Made by a program: the position numbers and the translations under genes. This document shows, one piece after another, positions 27,960 through 37,886 of a DNA stretch of 64,000 nucleotides (position 1 is its first letter; each line of letters opens with the position of its first letter). The notes under the pieces are model-generated. The model was not told the origin of the DNA. It worked only from the letters and a program-made list of their open reading frames with translations, and did no database searches. The DNA is from Bacteroidales bacterium (GTDB taxonomy: Bacteria > Bacteroidota > Bacteroidia > Bacteroidales > JAQUTK01). Location: assembly GCA_028709785.1 (NCBI GenBank), contig JAQUTK010000005.1, forward strand, positions 1-64,000. The letters are read 5' to 3'.

Positions 27960-30137
27960 TTACAGAACGATCGTCACAAAAACACCTTGCGGACTGTTTT
28001 CAAAGGTCAGTTTGCAGGTCTTTGAGTTCTCGTCCCACGCATGCTTTGCCTCGGGCATGTCAATGCCCTGCGCATCCTTAACAATGATCTGTTTCGGTTC
28101 AGCATTCAGCAAAATGCGCATCACATTGGTGGTCTTCACCGGACTCTTCGCCACAAAGGAGTAGCGTCCATCCCTGATCTTCTCTTCATACACACGGGCA
28201 GCAGTAGCCAACACCTGCGGTTGTTTTTTGTTTGGGACACGGGCAAGATCATACAGGAAAGCCTTCATACCGGGTGTGACTACCTTTTCAGCCAGCACCG
28301 GCAGTTCGGGGTCAAACAGATCAATCACCGGACCTTTTACCACATAAGGCTTCGTATCGCTGTTCTCATCCATGACGGAAACGATATCAAAAGGACCTCT
28401 CTCCAAGTAAAAATGATTCTTGAAAGATAACGAACCGGCTTTCGCAGCCATCTCGTAGGCCTCTTTCACGCGACTGACAAACAGTTCATCACCGTTCTTT
28501 TCGAGCACATACTCCTTCGGATTCTGTCGAAGCACATACACAGTGCCTTTCCCAAAACTATATTTCCCTTCAGCAGCCTCAGCCTTCATATGCATCAGTT
28601 TGAAAAGATGTTCGGAGGGTGTCTTATACTGGTTACCCTTGGTATTCCACCACTCCTGAACAGTCTGATACGGATCATTATCTCTGGCACAGTAGATGAT
28701 CACTCCTCCTTTATGCACCCAATCGGCCAGCTGTTGATGACTCTCTTCGGTCGCCGGTTTCATGTTGGAATAGCTCATGATAAGCACCTTGATATGCTTC
28801 AGCGACTCCTTGTAGCCCAGATTCTCAATATGCACCAGTTCGACAGGAACTCCCTTTTTCAGCAAAGGGAAGGTCTGTCCGTAGAAGTTCGAAAACTGCG
28901 GATCATCGTAGCTGTTATGTGTCGGGAAGCGTTGAAACATCAGAGAGTTGGACATCAGAACGCCAATCCCCTGCGCACCATTGACCCGATTGGAAGATAC
29001 AGGCATCTGGTTCAACGCATTGACCATCACCATCATCTTGGTCGAATAGTAACGGGGGATCAGGATCCGTTCGTTGCTTCCTGCCACCGGATAGGTTCCG
29101 GTAAAGATACGTTCCGGCCAGGGCATCACCTCATAATCAGCCACACCCGGATAAAGCAGTTTGGCGGTAAAAGTCGCCTCATAGTTCCGTTCGTAGTCCT
29201 TCCAGTCTTTGTTTGGATTATCTTCAATGGGGTCGGTCAGGAAAAAGATCTTCCGGTGTGTCGGAGCAGTCATGGAGACCATCGAACCATATTCCAGAAA
29301 AGCATTCTCAAAGACCCGTTCTTTCCGTTCGCCGTTGTAGAAGGTTGGTTCGCGGGAAGTGCCGGTCCACACCTGCGCGATATAGCCGTCGATGCCGGGT
29401 AACGAGGCCAGACTTGCCTCCGGACTCACAATACTCCACGAAGAGTAGTTGACCAGCGAATGGGTGGGGATATATACTTTCACCTCTTTCCCCACGCTTT
29501 TTCCATACGCCTTTGCATAGTTGGAGACTTCCTTCAAAGCGTTGTAATAGAGGTGATACTTCAATTTATTGGCCAGATAGGTATTCTCAGGCGATTCATG
29601 CTGCGCGCGCCAATCAAAGCCATAATAGGCTTTCCACTCCTTTTTGAAAGACTCGCTATAACCTCCACGCGCCCAGAACTCAGGCTCTTCCAGATAAATA
29701 TCACAAATGCCTGCGTCAATCACTTTCTTGATATGTGCTTCATTCATGTATTTGATAAAATTCACTGTGGGAACAATGTAAGGAACCATGCGCCCATGCC
29801 AAATGGTATCCCCGTTTTGAGTCACCTGTCCCTCGTCCAGATGCCACTTGCCGTCCCACTTGCCGGTAAAATAATCCTGATATTCTCCCCAGGCAATTCC
29901 CGTCATGAAATGAGTCTGATAATCGTGCTCACGCCATGAATCGACACGTTGCTGAAAAGTCATGCCGGTGCGATCGTTGGCACCATAGACGATCGCTATA
30001 TCCGAACGGACATCGATCTCCGGTCTCCATGAACTTGAGGTTTGAAACGCGGTCTTTTGAAGAGCCGTTTGAGCAAAGGTTGTACCGCCTGAAAGCAATA
30101 GCAGTGCGATACAACAGGTACAATTTGTATTTTTCAT
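27960..30137 (-). CDS. Large secreted protein of unrecognised family, possible glycosidase
   Basis: The product is 725 residues from the ATG at 30137, which leaves 13 bases after the GH32 stop. A signal peptide ends near TTFAQ-T. Residues about 45-350 look like an alpha/beta barrel: DIAIVYGAND, then CDIYLEEPEFWARGGY (145-160, with E150, E151 and E153 as possible catalytic acids), then DGYIAQVWTG. Residues about 420-530 resemble the glutamine-amidotransferase-like domain of GH42-type beta-galactosidases (GIGVLMSNSLMF, KVLIMSYSN, WVHKGGVIIY). The end is beta-rich. Its place as last gene of a glycan operon supports a sugar-related role. No known family is claimed. Confidence 0.7.
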   Translation of the reverse strand: MKNTNCTCCIALLLLSGGTTFAQTALQKTAFQTSSSWRPEIDVRSDIAIVYGANDRTGMTFQQRVDSWREHDYQTHFMTGIAWGEYQDYFTGKWDGKWHLDEGQVTQNGDTIWHGRMVPYIVPTVNFIKYMNEAHIKKVIDAGICDIYLEEPEFWARGGYSESFKKEWKAYYGFDWRAQHESPENTYLANKLKYHLYYNALKEVSNYAKAYGKSVGKEVKVYIPTHSLVNYSSWSIVSPEASLASLPGIDGYIAQVWTGTSREPTFYNGERKERVFENAFLEYGSMVSMTAPTHRKIFFLTDPIEDNPNKDWKDYERNYEATFTAKLLYPGVADYEVMPWPERIFTGTYPVAGSNERILIPRYYSTKMMVMVNALNQMPVSSNRVNGAQGIGVLMSNSLMFQRFPTHNSYDDPQFSNFYGQTFPLLKKGVPVELVHIENLGYKESLKHIKVLIMSYSNMKPATEESHQQLADWVHKGGVIIYCARDNDPYQTVQEWWNTKGNQYKTPSEHLFKLMHMKAEAAEGKYSFGKGTVYVLRQNPKEYVLEKNGDELFVSRVKEAYEMAAKAGSLSFKNHFYLERGPFDIVSVMDENSDTKPYVVKGPVIDLFDPELPVLAEKVVTPGMKAFLYDLARVPNKKQPQVLATAARVYEEKIRDGRYSFVAKSPVKTTNVMRILLNAEPKQIIVKDAQGIDMPEAKHAWDENSKTCKLTFENSPQGVFVTIVL

Positions 30138-30150
30138 CGATTTATATAGA

Positions 30151-31962
30151 TTAGTCCTTCCATTCATTCCTCCTTTTAAAGGAGCTCTTCTTTTCAGTGT
30201 CCGGTAAGTTCTTTTGTTTCGGGAGCTTCCAGATGGATTGAAGTTCGTATCCTTCCAACACCTTAAACTTCACATTACCCCCTGTAACACTGACTTTCAT
30301 GGAAAGATTCTGAGGATCCGGGAACAGTGGCATCGGCACATATACCAACCCGTCGCTCGCAAACACTTCCAAAGCAGTCCGGTCCGCATAGACAATGATC
30401 TGTTGACGTCCATTGACCAACGGTGCATGCACACGCTCTCCATTGACTGTCAGTTGCTGCGTTGCGGCATCATACGTGATCGCTATGCCGCGTACCTCAA
30501 AAGAGGTGGTTGAAGTTGGTTCCGGTATAAAAGACGCCCTGAGCTCCAGCAGTTCACCCTTCACCTTTGCAAGCGGATTGGCATCAGCCGGATGAAGTTC
30601 CAACTTCCCAAGGCGATAACTTTTCGCACGTAATCGTTTTAATTCAGCCACCGGTGTCCAGCTCAACCGTGGACCTTCGGCAGTAGGAAGAAGCTTCAGT
30701 TCGAGGGGCAACGACATTCCCTGGTTGAAGGGCATGCCGACGGTTCTCATTTGAAGCCATCCGATCTGAACGATCCGTCCCTTCGGCTCATTCGAGAACG
30801 TTTGCGCCGCATAAAAGCCTCTTCCCTGATGTCCTTTCAGCAGAGGAGTCTGAGGAGTGAACGTCTTTCCATCAAACGTCCCCAACATGTACTCACTGCT
30901 TGCGCCGGTCAGCACCCACAGTTTCTTTCCTTGGCAGGACAGTTCAAAGAAATCAGGACACTCAAAGAATCCCGGAATTCTGCTCTGGTAGGTCCAGTTC
31001 TTCAGATCGGGAGAGGTAAAGAAGTTGAAGTATCGTTCATCACCGATCTCATCATAGACCACATTTACCCAACATTTCGCAGGTTCGTACCACAACGGAC
31101 GGGGATCCCGGTTGGCACGTGTGATGACAGGATTAGCCGGATACTCCTGAAAAGTCCGTCCCTTATCATTGGAATAGACCAGACACTGGCCACGTCCGGT
31201 GCTGGTGTAGGTCGCAACAATCAACGAGTTCTTACCCATTCGCAGACCGCTGGTATTCTTTTTATCCACCACCGCTCCTCCACTGTAAGCCATATCACCA
31301 TATTTATAGCCGTGTATGGCTATCGGCAGTTCTTCCCAATGCACCATATCTTTGCTGACAGCATGTCCCCACGACATGTTTCCCCACTCCCATCCATAGG
31401 GATTATGTTGAAAATAGAGATGATATTCGCCATCGGCATAGACCATTCCATTCGGGTCATTGTTCCATCCCCGGCGGGGAGAAAAATGAAGCTGCGCACG
31501 CAGCGGTTCGCTGTACACCTGCTCTTCGTTCCAGATGGAATCCGATTGAATGATCCGATCCAGAGCTTTCAGGTTGTCTGTGGCATTCTCCACACGGACA
31601 ATCACCTTCTTATGCAGCCATTGGCTCATATCCAGATGCGCATACCAATCCGGATTCTCCACCATATTCATGTCAAACTCGCGAACTGCCGCGCCATCGA
31701 CAAGAACGGATACATGCTTTCCTCCTTTTTCTTCTGTATATTTGAGAGGAAATAACAGATATCTTTTCGAAATCATCAGTTCCTTTTCAAGGGTTCCAAC
31801 CGTTGTTTCAGATACTCCACTTTGAACAGGTTGCTCTACTTGAAGAGGCTTTCCGGCAACAGACGACGTTGCAGAAAAACAAGCTGCAGATGGCTGCAGA
31901 AATAGAATGAGGAACAAACAAACAGCGTGGCTGTTTGAGAATAGAGGTGTGTTTGCTTTCAT
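30151..31962 (-). CDS. Secreted GH32 fructan hydrolase
   Basis: The 603-residue protein has a signal peptide, then an N-terminal beta domain (about 45-145) of the kind found before GH32 in Bacteroidota, then the five-bladed propeller. The GH32 triad is visible: nucleophile D169 in GWNNDPNG, the RDP motif at 285-287, and acid/base E334 in FFECPDFFE. A beta-sandwich occupies the C-terminus. GH32 enzymes cleave beta-fructosides such as levan, inulin or sucrose. Here it is embedded among mannosidase genes instead of a fructan locus with SusCD. It lies 84 bases after the epimerase gene and 13 before the next. Confidence 0.93.
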   Translation of the reverse strand: MKANTPLFSNSHAVCLFLILFLQPSAACFSATSSVAGKPLQVEQPVQSGVSETTVGTLEKELMISKRYLLFPLKYTEEKGGKHVSVLVDGAAVREFDMNMVENPDWYAHLDMSQWLHKKVIVRVENATDNLKALDRIIQSDSIWNEEQVYSEPLRAQLHFSPRRGWNNDPNGMVYADGEYHLYFQHNPYGWEWGNMSWGHAVSKDMVHWEELPIAIHGYKYGDMAYSGGAVVDKKNTSGLRMGKNSLIVATYTSTGRGQCLVYSNDKGRTFQEYPANPVITRANRDPRPLWYEPAKCWVNVVYDEIGDERYFNFFTSPDLKNWTYQSRIPGFFECPDFFELSCQGKKLWVLTGASSEYMLGTFDGKTFTPQTPLLKGHQGRGFYAAQTFSNEPKGRIVQIGWLQMRTVGMPFNQGMSLPLELKLLPTAEGPRLSWTPVAELKRLRAKSYRLGKLELHPADANPLAKVKGELLELRASFIPEPTSTTSFEVRGIAITYDAATQQLTVNGERVHAPLVNGRQQIIVYADRTALEVFASDGLVYVPMPLFPDPQNLSMKVSVTGGNVKFKVLEGYELQSIWKLPKQKNLPDTEKKSSFKRRNEWKD

Positions 31963-32046
31963 CGGTATGTTTGATCTGTTGTTACTCCTATAACTGGTAT
32001 GATATCTCTCTTTTCGGAATCTGGGAATAGCTCTTTATAAAGGGCA

Positions 32047-33204
32047 TTAATCACGGACCAGAAACTTGTAAACTGTTTGAGATTTATACGTCTCTCCCGG
32101 CCTTAATATAGAATTGGGAAAGCCCGGATGGTTTGGCGAATCCGGAAAATGCTGCGTTTCCAGACAAAAAGCACCATTCTTTGTAAACGGTTTTCCTCCC
32201 CTTCCCTTTGTTCTTTCACTCAGATAATTGCCCGTATAAAACACCACACCAGGCTCAGTCGTGTAAACCTCCATCACCCTTCCACTTAAAGACTCATAGG
32301 CAATGGCGGCTAGCGCCAGCTTACCTGTCTGGTTACGTAATACATAGGTAAGGTCATAACCATTATTTTCTTTCACTTCCGCAATCCGTGAGCCAATCAG
32401 TTGAGGTGAAGTAAAGTCAAACGGCGTTCCTTTAACATCAATGAGTTTCCCGGTAGGAAAATTGCCTTCACTTGCCTCCAGATATTGATCACCGGCAATG
32501 GACAATTCAGTATTTAAGGATTTATTGTCCTTGCCTCCGGAAAGATTAAAGTACGAATGATTCGTAAGAATAACAGGTGTCGCTTTATCCGTTTTTGCCG
32601 TATAGTCTATCTTAAGTTCATTCGCATCCGTGAGCGTATAAACAATAACCACATTTAAATTGCCGGGGTAACCCTCTTCTCCATCCTTGCTGTTATACGT
32701 CATCCTTAATGCTACTTCTTTCTTCCCCGGTAGTTCTTTGATCTCCCAAATCCTTTTATCAAATCCTTTCATGCCCCCATGAATATTGGACGTCAGGATA
32801 TATTCTTTACCGTCAAGCGTGAATTGCTTGTTTGTAATACGATTAGCCACACGTCCGACGGAAGCTCCCATAAGGGCATTTGCACGACCGGTGTACGATG
32901 GTAGTGAATCGAAACCAAGCACGACGCTTCCCATTTCTCCCATTTTATCCGGTGTGATGATATCAGTAATGGTACCACCATAGTTAATTACCTTCACCTG
33001 CATACCCTTGCTGTTCGTAAGCGTATACTGGTAGACCTTTTGTCCATCTGTTTCACCGAAAAAGGTTTTACTGATCGCCGGAGTCTCACTCTTACCGCCG
33101 GATGTCTGCTGAGGATACGATCCGGATACTTTTGCAGGTGCCAAAGCATAAACGGTAATCAAAAGGAGACAGAATAATCTGGAGGGAAAAGCAACTCGAT
33201 TCAT
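32047..33204 (-). CDS. galM: Secreted aldose 1-epimerase
   Basis: The product is 385 residues from the ATG at 33204; an in-frame ATG lies 24 bases upstream. A signal peptide precedes residue 35, so this GalM is probably periplasmic. Motifs: INYGGTITDI, VGRVANRI, the catalytic His in TNHSYFNLSG and the C-terminal block LETQHFPDSPNHPGFP. It interconverts alpha- and beta-sugars released by neighbouring glycosidases and speeds uptake. It lies 36 bases after the GH92 gene. Confidence 0.95.
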   Translation of the reverse strand: MNRVAFPSRLFCLLLITVYALAPAKVSGSYPQQTSGGKSETPAISKTFFGETDGQKVYQYTLTNSKGMQVKVINYGGTITDIITPDKMGEMGSVVLGFDSLPSYTGRANALMGASVGRVANRITNKQFTLDGKEYILTSNIHGGMKGFDKRIWEIKELPGKKEVALRMTYNSKDGEEGYPGNLNVVIVYTLTDANELKIDYTAKTDKATPVILTNHSYFNLSGGKDNKSLNTELSIAGDQYLEASEGNFPTGKLIDVKGTPFDFTSPQLIGSRIAEVKENNGYDLTYVLRNQTGKLALAAIAYESLSGRVMEVYTTEPGVVFYTGNYLSERTKGRGGKPFTKNGAFCLETQHFPDSPNHPGFPNSILRPGETYKSQTVYKFLVRD

Positions 33205-33240
33205 CTGATTTACGTTAAGAGGATTCATATATTTGTTTCT

Positions 33241-35373
33241 CTATCTGGTCGTGATCACCAATGTCTTTCCTTTTTTCAGTGCCTCGTGCGTAATAAAATA
33301 TCCATCCACTTTCTTGCCGTCATACGAAACAGAGGTGATCTTCTTTCCGGTATTCTTCTTTAGGATTGTAAAAGTACTGTTTTTTCCCATATTAAACTCT
33401 ACTTTATCAAAAAGTGGTACGGAAATAATATATTCCGGATCAGCCGGCGAGAAAGTATAGAGTCCGATGGCATTAAAGACGAACCAGGAGGACATCTCAC
33501 CGGCATCATCCATTCCCGGATAAGCCAGCTTATCGGTACCCATATCATAGTAATTGTTCATGATGCTATCCAGATAGAGCTGACATTTTTCCTGTTTGTC
33601 TACAAAGTAATACATGTATGGAGCATTGTGATCCGGCTGATTACCCTGACAATACTGTCCGATGAACACAGACATGTTATCGGCTTCCTGTCCCTTAAAG
33701 GGAGTCGAAAAGAACTCATCCATCTTCTTCTCAAAAGCTCCTTTACTCGGATACAGGGCAACTAACCCTTTCGGATCGTGAGGCGCAAAGAAAGAAGACT
33801 GCCAGGCATTTGCCTCGCGGTACATATATTCGTAGTAAACATACGTCGGATCAAACTTCTTTATCCACTCGCCATTAGCCAACTTACCTCTCATAAAGCC
33901 GGTGGAGGGATCAAACACATTTTTATAGTTGCTTGTCCGCTTCATCAGCATGTTATAATTGTCCGTATCGCCCAGTTCTCTGGCCAGCAGAGCCACCGCG
34001 TAATCATCGTACGCATATTCAAGCGTCTTCGTTACCGCTGCATTGGCTACCGTTTGAAGTTTGGGGTTTTCCAGATCTTGTTCCGGCACGTAGCCTTTCT
34101 CAATATATTCCAGCACATGAGGTCTGCTTTTATTTTCAAGCGTAGCATTGCGCAACATCAGGTTATAGGCGCTTTTGACGTCATATTTCCGTAAACCTCT
34201 TAAATAGGATCCCGTGATAAAAGGAGACGCGTGATCGCCGTGAAAGAAGGTCGGCATGACTCCTGTTTTTTCTCCTTTGTCTATCAGCGACTGAATGACA
34301 TCATTAGTAACGTCTGGAGAAAGCATCCCCATCAAAACAAGTTTGTTACGGTAATCATCCCACAAAGAAGGCTCGGTATAATAATTAAAACCCTTATTGA
34401 CAACTTTGCCACTCTGGTCTGTAAACTCTCCGTTACAGTCACTTCGTAAAGCAGGCCACAGGAAAGAGCGGTATAACGTAGAATAAAACAATCCTTTCTG
34501 CCGCTCAGTGCCACCGGTCACTTTGATCTTAGACAAGATTGTTTCCCATGTTTGGTTTGCTTCCTTTCTTACCTGCGCAAAGCTTTTTCCCAGCATCTCT
34601 TTCTCCAGGTTCTCCTTTGCATTCTGTATGCTTACAAAGGAAAAGCCGATCTGAATCTCCAGCGGTTTGGATTCATCTTTAAAGTTGACCACCGATGCGA
34701 CAGCCTTGCCCTCTTTTTGCAACAAGTCGATGGACTGAATCGGATGATTCGTTACAGCATAGAAATACATCTTCTCACCTATTTGCTGATAACCGGTAAA
34801 TACATTCTCACCTTCCTTCTCCAGATGCCAGTCACGTACTCCCTCATTGGCTTTCGATAGATTGGCCAGGAGTTTTTTGCTCTCCCCTGCTTTGAAGGTG
34901 TATTTATGATACGCGCAACGCAAGGTGGAGGTCAGTTCGGCATTAATCCCGTATCGTTCGAGATATACCTGATAGTAGCCCGGATGCGCCGACTCATTGG
35001 TGTGACTATACCGTGAACAGTAATCATCTGCCGATACAGTGCCGGTTACGGGTAACAACGGGATATGGCACAAATTCCAATGTCCCTTACTGGTATGGGC
35101 AAAGCCATAGATCACCGTATCTTCATACTGATACCCCGAACCGCTTCTGAACTTTGTGACCGGAGTCAGCTGTACCATCGCATTGGGTAACGACGAACCG
35201 GGGAAAGCCTCCGCTCCCCAGGTACGGTGCGTTGGTCTATATCCAATGTCTGTACTGTCCCATAAGGTGGCAGTACCTAAGAATGGGTTCACATAGTCTG
35301 TGAAACTTTTCTGCGCCTGCACAAAAACCGGTACTGACAGGAGCAAAACAATCGCTGCTAAATATCTTTTCAT
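33241..35373 (-). CDS. GH92 alpha-mannosidase
   Basis: The 710-residue secreted enzyme has a signal peptide (ending VFVQAQ) and a family start TDYVNPFLGT. GAEAFPGSSLPNAMVQLTPV, GFAHTSKGH and the C-terminal catalytic block DDAGEMSSWFVFNAIGLY, followed by FSPADPEYIIS, are GH92 marks. GH92 enzymes are calcium-dependent exo-alpha-mannosidases, mostly alpha-1,2, that invert configuration. With the two GH76 genes upstream it points to alpha-mannan or mannoprotein degradation. It lies 19 bases after the adjacent GH76 gene. Confidence 0.95.
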   Translation of the reverse strand: MKRYLAAIVLLLSVPVFVQAQKSFTDYVNPFLGTATLWDSTDIGYRPTHRTWGAEAFPGSSLPNAMVQLTPVTKFRSGSGYQYEDTVIYGFAHTSKGHWNLCHIPLLPVTGTVSADDYCSRYSHTNESAHPGYYQVYLERYGINAELTSTLRCAYHKYTFKAGESKKLLANLSKANEGVRDWHLEKEGENVFTGYQQIGEKMYFYAVTNHPIQSIDLLQKEGKAVASVVNFKDESKPLEIQIGFSFVSIQNAKENLEKEMLGKSFAQVRKEANQTWETILSKIKVTGGTERQKGLFYSTLYRSFLWPALRSDCNGEFTDQSGKVVNKGFNYYTEPSLWDDYRNKLVLMGMLSPDVTNDVIQSLIDKGEKTGVMPTFFHGDHASPFITGSYLRGLRKYDVKSAYNLMLRNATLENKSRPHVLEYIEKGYVPEQDLENPKLQTVANAAVTKTLEYAYDDYAVALLARELGDTDNYNMLMKRTSNYKNVFDPSTGFMRGKLANGEWIKKFDPTYVYYEYMYREANAWQSSFFAPHDPKGLVALYPSKGAFEKKMDEFFSTPFKGQEADNMSVFIGQYCQGNQPDHNAPYMYYFVDKQEKCQLYLDSIMNNYYDMGTDKLAYPGMDDAGEMSSWFVFNAIGLYTFSPADPEYIISVPLFDKVEFNMGKNSTFTILKKNTGKKITSVSYDGKKVDGYFITHEALKKGKTLVITTR

Positions 35374-35392
35374 ATCACTTTCTTTTTACTGT

Positions 35393-36649
35393 TTACTTTT
35401 TTACGGGGATTGGTTTGAGTACACACATGGCTTCCATCAGCATACAACCCGATAAGTGTGGAGTGAGTCCCACTGCTTCTGTCGTACCGGGTGCCTTGTG
35501 CCAATTGCCTCCGTAAAGCATCGTTTCCTGATTCACTCCTTGTTCAGCCAGTACGGTAGCACAATGAGTAATGTATTGATGAAACTTCACGCGAGCAGCA
35601 TTATCCAGATCCGGTTCGTTAATCAATTTGACAAAATAGCGGAAGAAGATTCCATTGAATAAGCCTCCATCGCCGGAAGTCGCATTGCCCGGCACGCCTC
35701 CATTGTTTGACATGTGATCAATGACATAAGTTGACGCTTTCACCGCATCAGCCAGATATTCTTTCTTACCGGTTATCTTATACAATTCGTGCGCAGCACC
35801 GATAAAAGTTCCCTGATTGTACGTGTAAATGGCACGGTTCACTTCGCCCTTTGCATTCATATTGTCATACACTTTCCCTTCAGCAGCGTCATACAGATTC
35901 TTTCTTAACCAGGAATAAATCTGAATGGCTTGATCCAAATAGGCTTGTTTGGATTTCTTCCCGGGTTGTTTTGCCTGATCATACATCGAGTATATTCTCG
36001 CGGCTATTATGGCTGCCGGTCCGTTGGAACAAGCATTCTTCGTCTTCTTTACATCCGTCTTCCAGGTGATTCCACCATACCAGGGAGCCTCATCCTCCGG
36101 TCCCCATGTTGGCCAGATCCAATCATTATACATCTGTTTTGCCTTGGTAAAATACAACTCATTTTGGGTCGTTTCAAACATCCGTAACTGAGCCAAAACA
36201 ATCCACTCCATATCATCCACAAAGTCATTCCACCAGCGATCTTCCGGTCTGCCGGAAAAGTTGTATTTGGGAGCTCCTTCCCACCACAAGGGATAAAAGT
36301 CGAGATAATATTGACTCTTTGTGCGCATATAGGCATCGACAATCACGTCCATGGCATGCGCTTGCGGCCAGTAATGATTGGTAGTCATGCTTGACATGTC
36401 ACTCCCATAATTAAAATAGTATCTGTTTGCATGCCCTTCAAATTTGGCACCCCAAAAACGATTTACCAAAGCTTTACTCATTCCTTCGGCCATCTTCTCC
36501 CAATAGGCACGATCCTTTTTCGTTTCCGTCACTCCTGCGTTTTGTTTCGCAGATATCATATTCTCAGTACTGTAAGCAACGCTTTTTTCTTTTCCCTGTG
36601 AAGGAAGTGAGAGTGCTGTACACAATAAAATTAAGATAATGTTTTTCAT
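35393..36649 (-). CDS. GH76 alpha-1,6-mannanase-like protein A
   Basis: The product is 418 residues from the ATG at 36649. Signal peptide, then an (alpha/alpha)6 barrel with the GH76 double Asp at 145-146 in WNDFVDDMEWI, where both Asp are catalytic. NACSNGPAAIIAARIY and YNQGTFIGAAHELY are further family blocks. GH76 enzymes cleave the alpha-1,6-mannan backbone of yeast-type mannans. It starts five bases after the stop of the second GH76 gene, so the two are coupled. Confidence 0.93.
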   Translation of the reverse strand: MKNIILILLCTALSLPSQGKEKSVAYSTENMISAKQNAGVTETKKDRAYWEKMAEGMSKALVNRFWGAKFEGHANRYYFNYGSDMSSMTTNHYWPQAHAMDVIVDAYMRTKSQYYLDFYPLWWEGAPKYNFSGRPEDRWWNDFVDDMEWIVLAQLRMFETTQNELYFTKAKQMYNDWIWPTWGPEDEAPWYGGITWKTDVKKTKNACSNGPAAIIAARIYSMYDQAKQPGKKSKQAYLDQAIQIYSWLRKNLYDAAEGKVYDNMNAKGEVNRAIYTYNQGTFIGAAHELYKITGKKEYLADAVKASTYVIDHMSNNGGVPGNATSGDGGLFNGIFFRYFVKLINEPDLDNAARVKFHQYITHCATVLAEQGVNQETMLYGGNWHKAPGTTEAVGLTPHLSGCMLMEAMCVLKPIPVKK

Positions 36650-36654
36650 ATAGA

Positions 36655-37800
36655 TCATTTATTATTTTCAGACAAATCGTAATGACTTTCCAACCAGGCG
36701 AAGCGCGCCAGAATTTCCAACATGCCTCCTTGTTCCACTAAATTATACAAGCCGTTCTTATTCTGAAACAGTCCCTGTTCGTTCTTTTCATTCGTTACAG
36801 CATAATCCAGACATTTCTTAAAGCCAAGGATATACTTCATATCCTTGTTGTATTTCAACAGGTGCTGGTAGGCTCTCAACAGCACGGCATTAAACCAATA
36901 GCCATCTCTAAACTTGTCGCGACCATAAAAGAAGGTTAGAGAGCTATCAGCAATGGCTTTTGCCTCTGTAAGATAGTTCTTATCACCCGTACACTCATAC
37001 AGATACACACACGACTGGAGCATCGTTCCTGTATTGTAAGAGAGTGTGTTCTTATCCACACTGCCGTCTTTCGTCTTGATATTATCATAGAACAATCCCG
37101 AAGGTGCCTGTAACTTCTCTTTCGTCCAGTTGAAGAGCATTAAAGCCGTATCCAGATAACATTTCTCTTTTGTAGCCTGGTATAATTGGAGAGCCACGAG
37201 AACACCAGGTCCATTGGAGCATGTGTTCTTACTGCTTTTAGAGGTCTCTACCCAATACAATCCGCCACCCAACGCCTGGTCGTAGGCTGTCATCATAAAG
37301 TCATACATCGCCTTCCCCAGTTTTAAATCGGACGCCTTCTTTTTGCGTGCGTACGCATCCAGAGCAGTAATACCAATCCATTGGTTATCATCATAATAAC
37401 GTTCTCCGGGCTTCAGCTTCATGATATAATCAGAATAACCGGGCTTAGGAGGTGCTGCATCATAATAATTATTGATATTCTGAAGCATCGGTTCCATCAG
37501 TTTGGCCTTCTTGTCTATCTTCTCAATCTCATTGGTAGCCTGATACAGGGCACACAAAGACCACAAATAGGTGTACTCCCGGTGATAACCATTTTTAGTT
37601 TCCCGTTTTGCCGGATCCAACTCCACAAAATAATAGCCGGAGGCCTTATCGTAATAATTCTTCTGAATAGCATTCAGATGTGATTTCATCTCTTTTTTGT
37701 AAAAGTCATCACCCATTTTCAGACTCTTTTGTGCAGAGACCTGACTAGAGAAAAGGGCAACGAATAAAACAAGGGAAAAACTGTTTCTAACGATCTTCAT
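36655..37800 (-). CDS. GH76 alpha-1,6-mannanase-like protein B
   Basis: The 381-residue secreted protein has a signal peptide ending VSAQ. The double Asp at 137-138 in ERYYDDNQWIGI marks the GH76 active site, and NTCSNGPGVLVALQLY and SYNTGTMLQSCVYLY parallel those of its neighbour. The two GH76 proteins are clearly diverged, so they may act on different chain lengths or branches. It lies 86 bases after a beta-propeller gene. Confidence 0.93.
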   Translation of the reverse strand: MKIVRNSFSLVLFVALFSSQVSAQKSLKMGDDFYKKEMKSHLNAIQKNYYDKASGYYFVELDPAKRETKNGYHREYTYLWSLCALYQATNEIEKIDKKAKLMEPMLQNINNYYDAAPPKPGYSDYIMKLKPGERYYDDNQWIGITALDAYARKKKASDLKLGKAMYDFMMTAYDQALGGGLYWVETSKSSKNTCSNGPGVLVALQLYQATKEKCYLDTALMLFNWTKEKLQAPSGLFYDNIKTKDGSVDKNTLSYNTGTMLQSCVYLYECTGDKNYLTEAKAIADSSLTFFYGRDKFRDGYWFNAVLLRAYQHLLKYNKDMKYILGFKKCLDYAVTNEKNEQGLFQNKNGLYNLVEQGGMLEILARFAWLESHYDLSENNK

Positions 37801-37886
37801 ACTTTGTCATTTATATTTATTTATTGAGAGCGATTACTTTGGAAACTACACCAGGTATCGCAGAGTAGCTTCCATTACCTATTCTG

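Noticed and set aside
28590-29402. Plus-strand open frame inside the unrecognised secreted protein gene
   Set aside because: The minus-strand frame is longer, has a signal peptide and fits operon spacing; the plus frame is a shadow.
30751-31755. 334-codon plus-strand open frame inside the GH32 gene
   Set aside because: GH32 motifs are intact on the minus strand; the plus frame shows no domain.
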